From: Euperipatoides rowelli
Lineage: Eukaryota; Onychophora; Udeonychophora; Euonychophora; Peripatopsidae
Assembly: GCA_003024985.2 (NCBI GenBank)
Contig: PXIH01S0020495.1
DNA length: 17,546 nt
Strand: one strand, 5' to 3'
Positions within the stretch are counted from its first letter, which is position 1. Every line of letters begins with the position of its first letter. Position numbers and translations under genes: made by a program. The notes beneath the pieces were generated by a model. That model was given only the letters and a program-made list of their open reading frames with translations, ran no database searches and was not told the origin of the DNA. Shown here piece by piece: positions 10,701 to 17,125 of this stretch.

Positions 10701-13700
10701 TTAAATGACTTTAGTTAATAGGTCTGGATATGTTGCATCTTATTTAGACTTACTGTGTAATTTCAATATCTCTCCCCTACCCTTTTAAAGGTTTTATATA
10801 AGGTACTGTAATTCTTTCTAGAAATCTAACCTGTTTTTTTTTTTTAACAAAGTCTTTGATTTTTAGATAAGCAAACCAAAATATTTTGGCAATTAATTAG
10901 AATCTGAATTTTGCATTAGTTTAAAAAGAGTTATTAGTTTAATAGAACCTAGCTAGAACCGGTATAAGATCCCCAACCTAAAAGAACTGTACTCTTCCAG
11001 TGATAAAATTTCTATGATTAAAGAAAAATATTGGTATTATAATAATCCTTTTTTTATTGTATTGTAATGTGTTCGGTTATGTGGGGTTAGTTCTGCTTAA
11101 TTTAATTTATTTGTTTATAATCTTTATTGCAGCTCTGTTTATTAATAGAGTTGTAATTACAGTTTGCAGCTGTGAGGTCATGAACAAATAAATTGGATTG
11201 CTATGCTAATTGCCTCACATGACCGAATCAATATGCAAATTATTCAATTTATTTTGTGTAATAGTCAGTTGGGGAGAAAAGCTGGCAGCCTGTTATTATT
11301 TTTTGTCTTACTGTGTCTTTTTGTATGGAAGTCAGAAATACTGTAGATATTTTATTGTGTATTTTACAAAGGATATTTGTTAAAATGTTGAAAATTATTG
11401 TAGAGTTTATTCTCTGTTTGAGAATACCTTTCTGTATAGTGAAGAACTTGATAATAAATATATTCTTCACTCAATCTTTTTCAAAGTTTTATTCCATTTC
11501 CATTGTGGTAATCCTTAGCAACCAGCAGCGAAGCAGCATTTCCAGGCAATGTACATAGATGATAATACCAAAGCTTTATTTTTATATGGCGATTAGGAGC
11601 AATAGCAAAGAGCCCAAGCTCCTAATCACTATAGAATATTTATACGGTATCATATTACTTAATCCAGCACTACAAAAATTCCTATTTATTTTCCCACGGT
11701 AAAATTTCTCTAATCTCCTATTGCTTATATTACCCATCCCCCCTCAATTCCATTTTGTGTGTGTGTGTGTGTTTAATGCATTTAATTATTATTGTTTTTA
11801 TCTTTGCACTATATTTTGTTTTCATTTTAAAATTTGAGTATTTTATTTATTTTTAATAGCGGAGTCCAATGAGTATTTTATCGCTCGAAATAATGTCTGT
11901 AATTTCCTGAATCATATAAAAATTTATGTTCATCGGTAAGAACTTTTATTTATTTTTTCTTCATTAATAATGTTTAAACTTATCATTGGTCTTATTTGTT
12001 ATTAATTGAAATCTTGCATGCCATATTTAAAAATTTCTTATACTAAGTTTTGAGTATGCTTATAGTATGTCGAATATAAAATTGAGTGCCATTGTGAAAA
12101 TAATATATTTAAATCCACAATAGTGCCTGATTTTTGATCACCCTATAGTTGGATGAAGAAAGATAGTCCTCTGTGGCATAAATGAAGAATAAATATTTAA
12201 AACTAATACTGTAAGTGGTTGAAATTGAAACCTATGGTAGAAGTAGTATGGAACTAAATGCACAGGGTATCTGAGAACTACCTCTATGATAATGATTTAA
12301 AATAATTCACGTACCAAAAGTCATATCCACAAACCGTTTGCTGTAATTTGTTTATGAACTAAAAAATACAGTGTGTCTGATAATTACCTTTATGATAATG
12401 ATTTAATATAACCTATGAACCAAAAGTAATATCACCGTTGCTGTAATTTATCAATTCAAATTGTTTTTTTGTCCAATAGCTGGCACCACAGCATTTTTAA
12501 TAAAAATGGCGTCCATACAAGAAAATCATAATGTGTGCTGTCCAAAACAAAAGCTCCATTAACCGTCCAAAGCAAATATCGAACAGTATATTGGAATGAA
12601 CCACCAAGTGTACCTACAATCCATACATGGATGAAGAAGTTTATGCAGACTGGAAGTTTATTTCAGGTTATCGTTCAACATCACCCAATCTGATATATCC
12701 ATGCTTGATTTTTTTTTTAATGGGTTTATGTTAAGGATGTAGTATACTGCACAACTGTACAATCCTTAATTTTCTTAAGACTTAAATAAAATGACAGACG
12801 CCATTGGTACGATGACAAAGGATATACTGTCCATAAGATTGAATGAAATTAAGTTTCATCTTGATGTGCTTTGTGCAACAAAAGGATCACATGTAGAGAT
12901 CTAATGATGTGTAAAAAAAACATTTTTAGTTGATAAACAAATTGCAGCAAAAGGTTTGTGGACAGGACTTTTGTCACATAAAATGTTTGTTTAATTAATC
13001 AAATTATCCTATTTCATTTACAAAGGTATGAAAATCGAAATTTTATACCAATATTTACTTAACAAAAGTAAGACGAGTGATAATCATGTTTGCTTTGTTT
13101 GATAAGGCAGCAACCAGATTTCTCTTTAACATGTCACTTGTCTTATTTTTGTTTAGTAAACAATTTGATTAAATATACATTTGAAGGGGGGGGGGGCAAA
13201 ACTAAATTGACAAAAATAGTGTTTAGAATATACAGTAATTAACATCTTAGATATTTTATAATTTTTTGGTGCTTGTCTTTTTTTTTTTCCACACTAAATA
13301 TCTTAAGTTTAAACTGTTTGGATTTCAGTATGTTAAGTTTCAAAGAGACTGATGAAGAAAAAGTGGAAATCGTCAAAGAAATTTCACTTCAGCTGAAACA
13401 TTTTCTGTTATATATTGGCCATTTGTCAAATCTTTCTTTTGTTGCTGGGAGCAAAACAAATGCTGGTCATAAGGCAAGTAACATTTTTATTGTCACATAA
13501 ATAGAATCAAAATTTTAAATTTTTCTAAAGAAGCCAAAGGTTTCAATTTGCACTTATTAGCATTTCGAAAGTTGTATTGATGGCAAGTTTAGGCTAAGTA
13601 TTTAGTACTTATTTAGCTGATTAATATTTAAAAGGCTTTTTTTTTAAGTCTTATTTTAACTCGCTATAAATCTAATTTATGTTATACTTATTAACAAAAT

Positions 13701-16214
13701 TACAATGAAAGATGCATTTTGTTATTTCATTATAATGTATTCATTAACATTAGTTGTTGTTGTTGTTTTTTTAATATAAAGGCGTCTTCAGCTGCCTTTC
13801 ATCTGTGTCATCTTTATTTGGACATTCTATGGTGTGCTGCGAGTGTTTTTGTAATTTATAAGAAAAATCTAAGTAAGATAATTTATCTTTTTAATTTATA
13901 ATTCAAATTTAACAATCACAAAATTTAAAACTACTTTATCTCTATTGTAAAATCTATGTTTTTTTTGTTTTTTTTCGATATTTGATATCTGATTTAAAAC
14001 GTTTGTCTTTGTATGTTTCAAATTATTATTAAAATGTTGCAAATAACTATAGATAATTTGATTAAAATAAATATTAAAAGATCTAGCAATGAAAAAAATT
14101 GAAATTGGAAAGTTCTAATTTAACCTTCGAGCGAGCGCGCTATCGTAAATTTTACGGCAAATTCAATTTTTTATAAAATGTGTCGATGTGTATGGTCTTG
14201 TGGGTTTATCTCTGCCTTCTATTCCTAAAACTAACTCCCCACTACAATATTGGTAGGTTTTTTCCATACACATAGCCCATTTTATAGTTATTTTCTAGAA
14301 TTATATACAGTATGTAAAAAGACGTCCAGACAAATTTTATGACACGCGCCCGCTCATGTAATAATGTTGGCTTTCAGGTAGCATAATACAAATATTATAA
14401 AACATTTAGGAATAAACTTATACATTTTCAAAATCAGAATTTAATGCAGATTTCAAAAATAAAAACCAAAAAATTCTATCTCCAACAACAGAGAAACGGT
14501 AATGGAAAATGTAAGATAAACTGGCTTTTTTCTTTTTTTTATAGGTGACATTTAGAAAGAAAATCTGTTTGTTGGAATTTTTTTTTCTTTATATATTAAA
14601 ATTCCTTATAAAAAATAGAACAAAAAATATTGTTTAAGTTTTTTTCTATCTGTTATAGATTTTGTAATATTTAACATACTGTATCATTTGGACATACAGT
14701 AAATATGAGCATAATTTTAGAAGAAAAAATGTCAGTTGGAAATTTTTCATTATTCAATTAAATATATTTAGATTCTTTTTCTAATTTCATTATTACACAT
14801 ATTTAGAAACTTATACATAGGATTCTATGAATGAATCGTAAAAATTACGACACGCGACCGCAATGTTAAAAATTTGTGCGTGCCGGCTCAAAGGTTAAAT
14901 AATATATTCTGTTGATAATATATTTAATAGCACAAACCCAGTTTAGTATCACTAGAATATTGCCATTTTGTATTTTAGAAAAATATAGTTTTTGGCTTTA
15001 TTTGGCTAAAAATGTTTCTAACCATTTAAATAAAAAAAATAGTTGTTTGGACCAAGGTTGTACCATGTTTTGACCACTGTCTCAGTTATGATAACAAAGT
15101 CAGGTGAAAAACATGTCTACCTCTTATACCAAGAACATTTTTGAAATTCATACATTCCTATATGCAATTTGATGAGAAAAAATATTAAAATTTAATAAGA
15201 TTCATGTTTATTTTTTAACCTGGTAATTATTGAAAAAAATATATAATACAGCATTTTCTTTTTCATGTACAATGAAATCTACCATTAAAACACAATATTC
15301 AGGTTGAGCTTTCCATGATATAAAGGCTAAATGATAATGATTATGAAATTTTTGGTTCTTAAAGACCTTAAAAAATCTGTAATTTTAGTTATTTTGAATT
15401 CTTTGGTAATAAAATCTATTGCACATGGTTCTGTAGAAAATATTGTAAGAATTAAAAGAATCCATCTCAGTTTTTTTCTTCCATTTTTGTGTATAGTAAT
15501 ATCAAAATTTAGATTTATAGATTTAAATAGTCTGTCATTTCTAAAAGCTATGTTTATTTTTTTTTTAGATATTTGATATCTGCATTGATAGAGATTTAAA
15601 ACATATGTTTGTCTTTGTATGTTTTCAAATTATTAAATTGTGGCAAATACAGTAACTATAGATAATTTGATTAAAATAAATCTTAAAATTTGTCTCAATA
15701 TTGTACTACTCTAAAAATTTCATTATTAAAGCATACTGTAGGAGGCATTGTATATTGCTATGCATTATTTCATAATTAAATTATTTCACGACTATTTATA
15801 AATTTAATATGATTTATTTTATTTAATTAAAAAAGATGCCTAAGATAACATGGTATTATTGTTGTTATTGGTTTGGCTCATTGGTCAATGCAGCCTTGTA
15901 CCTTAATATTCAGATCCAAAACGTCATGTACATTTGCTAATACACTTTATCCTTTTAAGAATTATAGAAGCTAACAAACTTTTGAACTAAAATTTAATGT
16001 CTCACAGAGATGAAGACCTTTATAAATATAAATGGCCTTGTATTTATTTCAATTTAATTTCTTTTATTTGTCATTATTAATTATTTTATAGTCATGATAA
16101 TGGGTTTATATTATACTTGTAGGCTTATTAGAAGGTGTTTCATCAAAAATGAGTGAATTGGGAGAATTTATCATCTCAGAGTTTATGCTTTTGGCATTAA
16201 GAAGATTTGAACAG
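4616..16214 (+). CDS. MMS22L: MMS22L (MMS22-like DNA repair protein), 5' part of gene, eight exons
   Basis: In animals MMS22L forms a nuclear complex with TONSL that binds stalled or collapsed replication forks and promotes RAD51-dependent homologous recombination. Eight exons (4616-4709, 6914-7028, 8809-8934, 10386-10441, 11860-11935, 13329-13473, 13782-13872, 16123-16214) total 795 nt, or 265 codons without a stop; intron phases are 1,2,2,1,2,0,1,0. The call rests on recalled similarity, in the same order, to the vertebrate N-terminal region: FSC then a GYLQGGELYR block (exon 2), LTESAL and LFYLARQQ (exons 3-4), FLLYIGHLS (exon 6), FHLCHLYLDILW (exon 7) and a leucine-rich segment ending LRRFEQ (exon 8). 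The expected cysteine-rich ELW segment that follows in vertebrates is not seen, and the family length is about 1,240 residues, so the gene runs past the window. The first 45 or so residues are acidic, Ser/Pro-rich and diverged. No alignment could be run; identity is confident, exact start less so. Confidence 0.85.
5467..5491 (+). repeat. TTTA microsatellite
   Basis: About five to six TTTA units, slightly imperfect at the left end, within intron 1. Confidence 0.85.
5647..5937. mobile_element. Short hAT-like non-autonomous element (about 291 bp)
   Basis: The ends are imperfect inverted repeats: AGTGCCGGATTTA on the left against AGGGTCGTATTTA read inward from the right. Direct copies of TGTATAAT flank it (5639-5646 and 5938-5945; a further T extends the match to nine bases), as expected for a hAT target duplication. 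The interior holds three diverged copies of GGCCTCCAAACTTnATATAGCCCA, near 5706, 5770 and 5886. There is no transposase. An open frame at 5697-5900 is incidental to the repeats. Confidence 0.75.
6605..6750 (+). repeat. Two-copy tandem duplication, 79-bp period
   Basis: CAATTAGAAGCTGCAnTTAG and the 40 or so bases after it (CATTGGTGTnTCAGATAATT through GATTTTC/TTATTTTC) occur at about 6605-6671 and again at about 6684-6750. The copies differ at roughly one base in eight. There is no coding potential; it lies in intron 1. Confidence 0.8.
6914..7028 (+). CDS. MMS22L: MMS22L exon 2 (residues 32-70)
   Basis: The exon is bounded by acceptor TTGTTCTAG and donor CAG|GTCTTG; it enters in phase 1 and leaves in phase 2. 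It encodes VPELSDTTLMHFSCLGEV, then a basic segment and FHPEGYLQGGELYR. The FSC and F..E.YL..G.L.R pattern corresponds to the conserved N-terminal block of vertebrate MMS22L. The 115-nt length joins exons 1 and 3 without a frame break. Confidence 0.85.
7029..8808 (+). other. MMS22L intron 2
   Basis: This GT-AG intron of 1,780 nt has slightly more mixed base composition around 7260-8100 and 8340-8750 than the other introns, with short minus-strand open frames (7534-7797 and 7710-7895) that I do not recognise. It may contain old unidentified repeats. It contains an imperfect palindrome carrying two octamer-like ATGCAAAT sites at 8537-8583. Confidence 0.65.
8537..8583. repeat. Imperfect inverted repeat with two ATGCAAAT octamers
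   Basis: CCTTGCACATATGCAAAT (8537-8554) is mirrored by ATTTGCATTAATTCAAGG (8566-8583), with 14 of 18 positions pairing. Each arm contains a perfect POU-type octamer, facing each other across an 11-bp spacer. It lies about 230 bp upstream of exon 3. Any binding role is inferred. Confidence 0.45.
8809..8934 (+). CDS. MMS22L: MMS22L exon 3 (residues 70-112)
   Basis: The acceptor is CTCTTATATTAG and the donor is AAG|GTTAGT; both ends are phase 2. The peptide starts RLLINEIVGPQNLASDII and continues through LFDCHFLTESALSEECDKLF to YLAR. The spacing and content of the F...LTESAL...LF.L.RQQ block, which finishes in exon 4, match the family well, making this one of the strongest exons for identification. 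Confidence 0.9.
8935..10385 (+). other. MMS22L intron 3
   Basis: This GT-AG intron of 1,451 nt contains a 98-codon minus-strand open frame at 9304-9600, in sequence somewhat less AT-rich than its surroundings, with no recognisable domain. The 18-mer GATGTCCCACTATTGCAA occurs twice, at 9542 and 9730, so an unidentified old repeat may cover about 9300-9830. Nothing is recognised in 9840-10380. Confidence 0.65.
10386..10441 (+). CDS. MMS22L: MMS22L exon 4 (residues 112-130)
   Basis: This 56-nt exon lies between acceptor TTAATTTCAG and donor T|GTAAGT (phase 2 in, phase 1 out). It encodes RQQIVVLEKGVENQIFCRN. The RQQ...LE run directly continues the conserved segment of exon 3, so the small size is not a reason to doubt it. 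Both splice sites are close to consensus. Confidence 0.85.
11591..11627. repeat. Perfect 10-bp inverted repeat (hairpin)
   Basis: GATTAGGAGC and GCTCCTAATC pair perfectly around a 17-nt loop inside intron 4. There is no adjoining T run that would suggest a known element, and no function can be assigned. Confidence 0.6.
11754..11771 (+). repeat. GT dinucleotide microsatellite
   Basis: About nine GT units in intron 4, roughly 90 bp upstream of the exon 5 acceptor. A shorter GT run occurs near 503-512. Confidence 0.9.
11860..11935 (+). CDS. MMS22L: MMS22L exon 5 (residues 131-155)
   Basis: The exon is bounded by acceptor TTTTTAATAG and donor CG|GTAAGA (phase 1 in, phase 2 out). It encodes SESNEYFIARNNVCNFLNHI followed by KIYVHR. 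It fits a family helix in which an N-..-C-x-FL-H-xK-x-F/Y pattern precedes the FLLYIGHLS block. The 76-nt length keeps the frame exactly. Confidence 0.83.
12262..12460 (+). repeat. Two-copy tandem duplication, about 106-bp period
   Basis: Both copies contain CTGAnAATTACCTnTATGATA-like sequence, then TAATGATTTAA, then ACCAAAAGTnATATC and GTTGCTGTAATTT. The copies (about 12262-12367 and 12368-12460) are diverged with small indels. It is non-coding and intronic. Confidence 0.75.
13063..13151. repeat. 18-bp inverted repeat, 53-nt loop
   Basis: CAAAAGTAAGACGAGTGA (13063-13080) pairs with TCACTTGTCTTATTTTTG (13134-13151). The two non-Watson-Crick positions would both be G-U pairs in the MMS22L pre-mRNA. 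It may be the ends of a tiny miniature transposon or simply an RNA stem. Confidence 0.5.
13329..13473 (+). CDS. MMS22L: MMS22L exon 6 (residues 156-204), ends at a GC donor
   Basis: The acceptor is TTGGATTTCAG. The exon encodes an acidic/basic linker (KETDEEKVEIVKEISLQLKH), then FLLYIGHLSNLSFVAG and SKTNAGHK. FLLYIGHLS is the clearest MMS22L signature in the window. The exon stops at AAG|GCAAGT, a non-canonical GC splice donor that is otherwise a full match to the U1 consensus. The nearby GT inside GCAAGT would leave phase 1, and exon 7 read in that frame loses the conserved peptide and meets a stop. Confidence 0.9.
13474..13781 (+). other. MMS22L intron 6, a GC-AG intron
   Basis: This is the shortest intron (308 nt). 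It starts GCAAGTA instead of GT and ends ATAAAG. It is read as U2-type because the rest of the donor (AAG|GCAAGT) is optimal. A TTG repeat precedes the acceptor as its pyrimidine-rich tract. Confidence 0.8.
13782..13872 (+). CDS. MMS22L: MMS22L exon 7 (residues 205-234)
   Basis: The acceptor is a T-rich tract ending ATAAAG and the donor is CTAA|GTAAGA (phase 0 in, phase 1 out). It encodes ASSAAFHLCHLYLDILWCAA and then SVFVIYKKNL. The xxFHLCHLYLDIxW stretch matches the WHLLHLHLDIHW-type segment I recall for vertebrate MMS22L, in the correct place about 20 residues after FLLYIGHLS. Confidence 0.9.
13950..14080 (+). repeat. Dispersed repeat copy 1 (pair with 15546-15689)
   Basis: CTATGTTT, GATATTTGATATCTG, ATTTAAAAC, GTTTGTCTTTGTATGTTT, CAAATTATTA and ACTATAGATAATTTGATTAA (then AATAAAT) occur in the same order and orientation in both copies. 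Copy 1 lacks about 12 bases near 13992 that copy 2 has. Confidence 0.85.
14124..14894. mobile_element. piggyBac-like non-autonomous element (771 bp) with TTAA target duplication
   Basis: TTAA flanks both sides (14120-14123 and 14895-14898). The termini are CCTTCGAGCGAGCGCGC on the left and, read inward from the right, CCTTTGAGCCGGCACGC (13 of 17 match). A TTAA duplication with CCTT-type termini is the hallmark of piggyBac-family elements. GC-rich subterminal pieces stand out in AT-rich DNA: CGTAAATTTTACG at 14144-14156, CGTAAAAATTACG at 14837-14849, and GACACGCGnCCGC at 14341 and 14849. No transposase is evident, so it is non-autonomous or internally deleted. The right subterminal region is longer than the left. 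Confidence 0.75.
15546..15689 (+). repeat. Dispersed repeat copy 2 (pair with 13950-14080)
   Basis: This is a direct copy of 13950-14080 with small insertions: about 12 bases after GATATCTG, and a TACAGTA inside GCAAATACAGTAACTATAG. The two copies are about 1.6 kb apart in the same intron. Confidence 0.85.
16123..16214 (+). CDS. MMS22L: MMS22L exon 8 (residues 235-265)
   Basis: The acceptor is TATACTTGTAG and the donor is GAACAG|GTGATT (phase 1 in, phase 0 out). It encodes SLLEGVSSKMSELGEFIISE, then FMLLALRRFEQ. The L.E......L.E.I.......L.R.. pattern corresponds to the leucine-rich helix that follows the LDIHW block in vertebrates. It is separated from exon 7 by the longest intron in the window (2,250 nt), which hosts a piggyBac-like element. 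Confidence 0.82.
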
Positions 16215-16313
16215 GTGATTTTTATTACTGTATACTGTATATATACTTTTATTTATCTTTTGCTAATGATAATAGCTTAATTTGCAATAAATTAATAAAA
16301 TATATTTATGTTG

Positions 16314-16358
16314 TTTAGGGACCTAGGCAGCATATTGATATCTGCCTAGGTCTCTAAA
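16314..16358. repeat. 17-bp hairpin, 11-nt loop
   Basis: TTTAGGGACCTAGGCAG (16314-16330) pairs with CTGCCTAGGTCTCTAAA (16342-16358). The only imperfect position is G-T, a wobble pair in plus-strand RNA. A degenerate third copy (TTTTAGGACATAGGCAACC) begins near 16391, hinting at a small repeat family. It is shorter than a typical microRNA precursor unless the AT-rich flanks extend the stem. Confidence 0.65.
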
Positions 16359-17041
16359 TTAATTAAATAATTAATTTTGATTCAATAATATTTTAGGACA
16401 TAGGCAACCCCAAATTTTTTTTTCTAAAATTGCCCAAATTGTATTTAGCCCATTCTCATTGATCTGCACAATTTGAGCTTCCGTAATAAATTAGATTACA
16501 GTCTGTGCATCGGAGAATGATTGAATGTACTGTATATGCGGCATGATCTTTTCATTAATGCCTACATTGGCAACATCTTTGAAGGTTCCGCACATTATCA
16601 ATTTCCATTCTTATCTTTCAATGTTATTTTGTCACATAGAACTTAATTATTGCAAAGATAAAATGAGAGAATTGCAAAATGTCAATCCATAATAGATTGA
16701 CCATTACAAAAGCCACACCAAATTCCCTTGATTTTTGACATAGTCTTTTTTGCTGAATGTTTCTCAAAACAGGAGTGTGGCAACTTCCACTTTTTTGTGA
16801 ATACGAGGCTGTCTTTCAGATTTTCAGTTAACTATTAGAAAAAGATGTGCATATATTTGCGCTATCGTTATTTTTCATATTGCGATATATGCATCTGAGA
16901 GTGATCGAATAGATGACAGAAATTAAATTTTCCAACACTCATATTTAGAAACTTCTTTGCGTTTCACGTAAGATTTATCATAAAGAATCAGCATGTACTG
17001 AAACACCATATTTCTTTTATGATTGTTTTCTTTTCATACAG

Positions 17042-17125
17042 AAAACTGTTTATGCACTAAGATCAATGAGGAGAACTGAAATGCATCAATCCATTAGTAT
17101 ATTAAACTATGTGGAAGCCGTATGA
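17042..17125 (+). CDS. Possible alternative 3' terminal exon of MMS22L (27 codons plus stop)
   Basis: A very good acceptor (TTGTTTTCTTTTCATACAG) is followed in the phase-0 frame required by exon 8 by 27 open codons (KTVYALRSMRRTEMHQSISI and seven more) and TGA at 17123-17125. The peptide does not resemble the cysteine-rich ELW segment expected next in MMS22L, so this is unlikely to be the canonical exon 9. It could be a decoy acceptor, or an alternative last exon giving a protein of about 292 residues. An AATAAA at 17538-17543 could serve as a poly(A) signal. Confidence 0.25.
   Translation, partial: KTVYALRSMRRTEMHQSISILNYVEAV

Larger units (their letters stand above)
10442..11859 (+). other. 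MMS22L intron 4
   Basis: This GT-AG intron of 1,418 nt is mostly AT-rich. It contains a perfect 10-bp hairpin (11591-11627) and a GT dinucleotide run (11754-11771). Open frames on both strands at 11249-11558 are overlapping, low-complexity and not supported as genes. Confidence 0.65.
11936..13328 (+). other. MMS22L intron 5
   Basis: This GT-AG intron of 1,393 nt contains a two-copy tandem duplication (12262-12460), an 18-bp inverted repeat with a 53-nt loop (13063-13151), and a run of eleven G (13186-13196) about 130 bp before exon 6. Nothing else is recognised in 12460-13060. Confidence 0.65.
13873..16122 (+). other. MMS22L intron 7
   Basis: This GT-AG intron of 2,250 nt contains a piggyBac-like element (14124-14894) lying between two copies of a roughly 130-bp repeat (13950-14080 and 15546-15689). 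An 81-codon open frame at 15331-15576 overlaps the second copy and looks incidental. Nothing is recognised in 15700-16100. Confidence 0.65.

Noticed and set aside
11249-11558. Open frames on both strands in intron 4
   Set aside because: They are mirror images over AT-rich sequence with no known domain and no splice support.
15331-15576. 81-codon plus-strand open frame in intron 7
   Set aside because: It runs into the dispersed repeat, is rich in Ile, Leu and Phe from T-rich DNA and does not match any MMS22L block.
16503-16910. Repeated GCATCnGAGAnTGATnGAAT words as a longer duplication
   Set aside because: The match is limited to about 24 bases and does not extend on either side.
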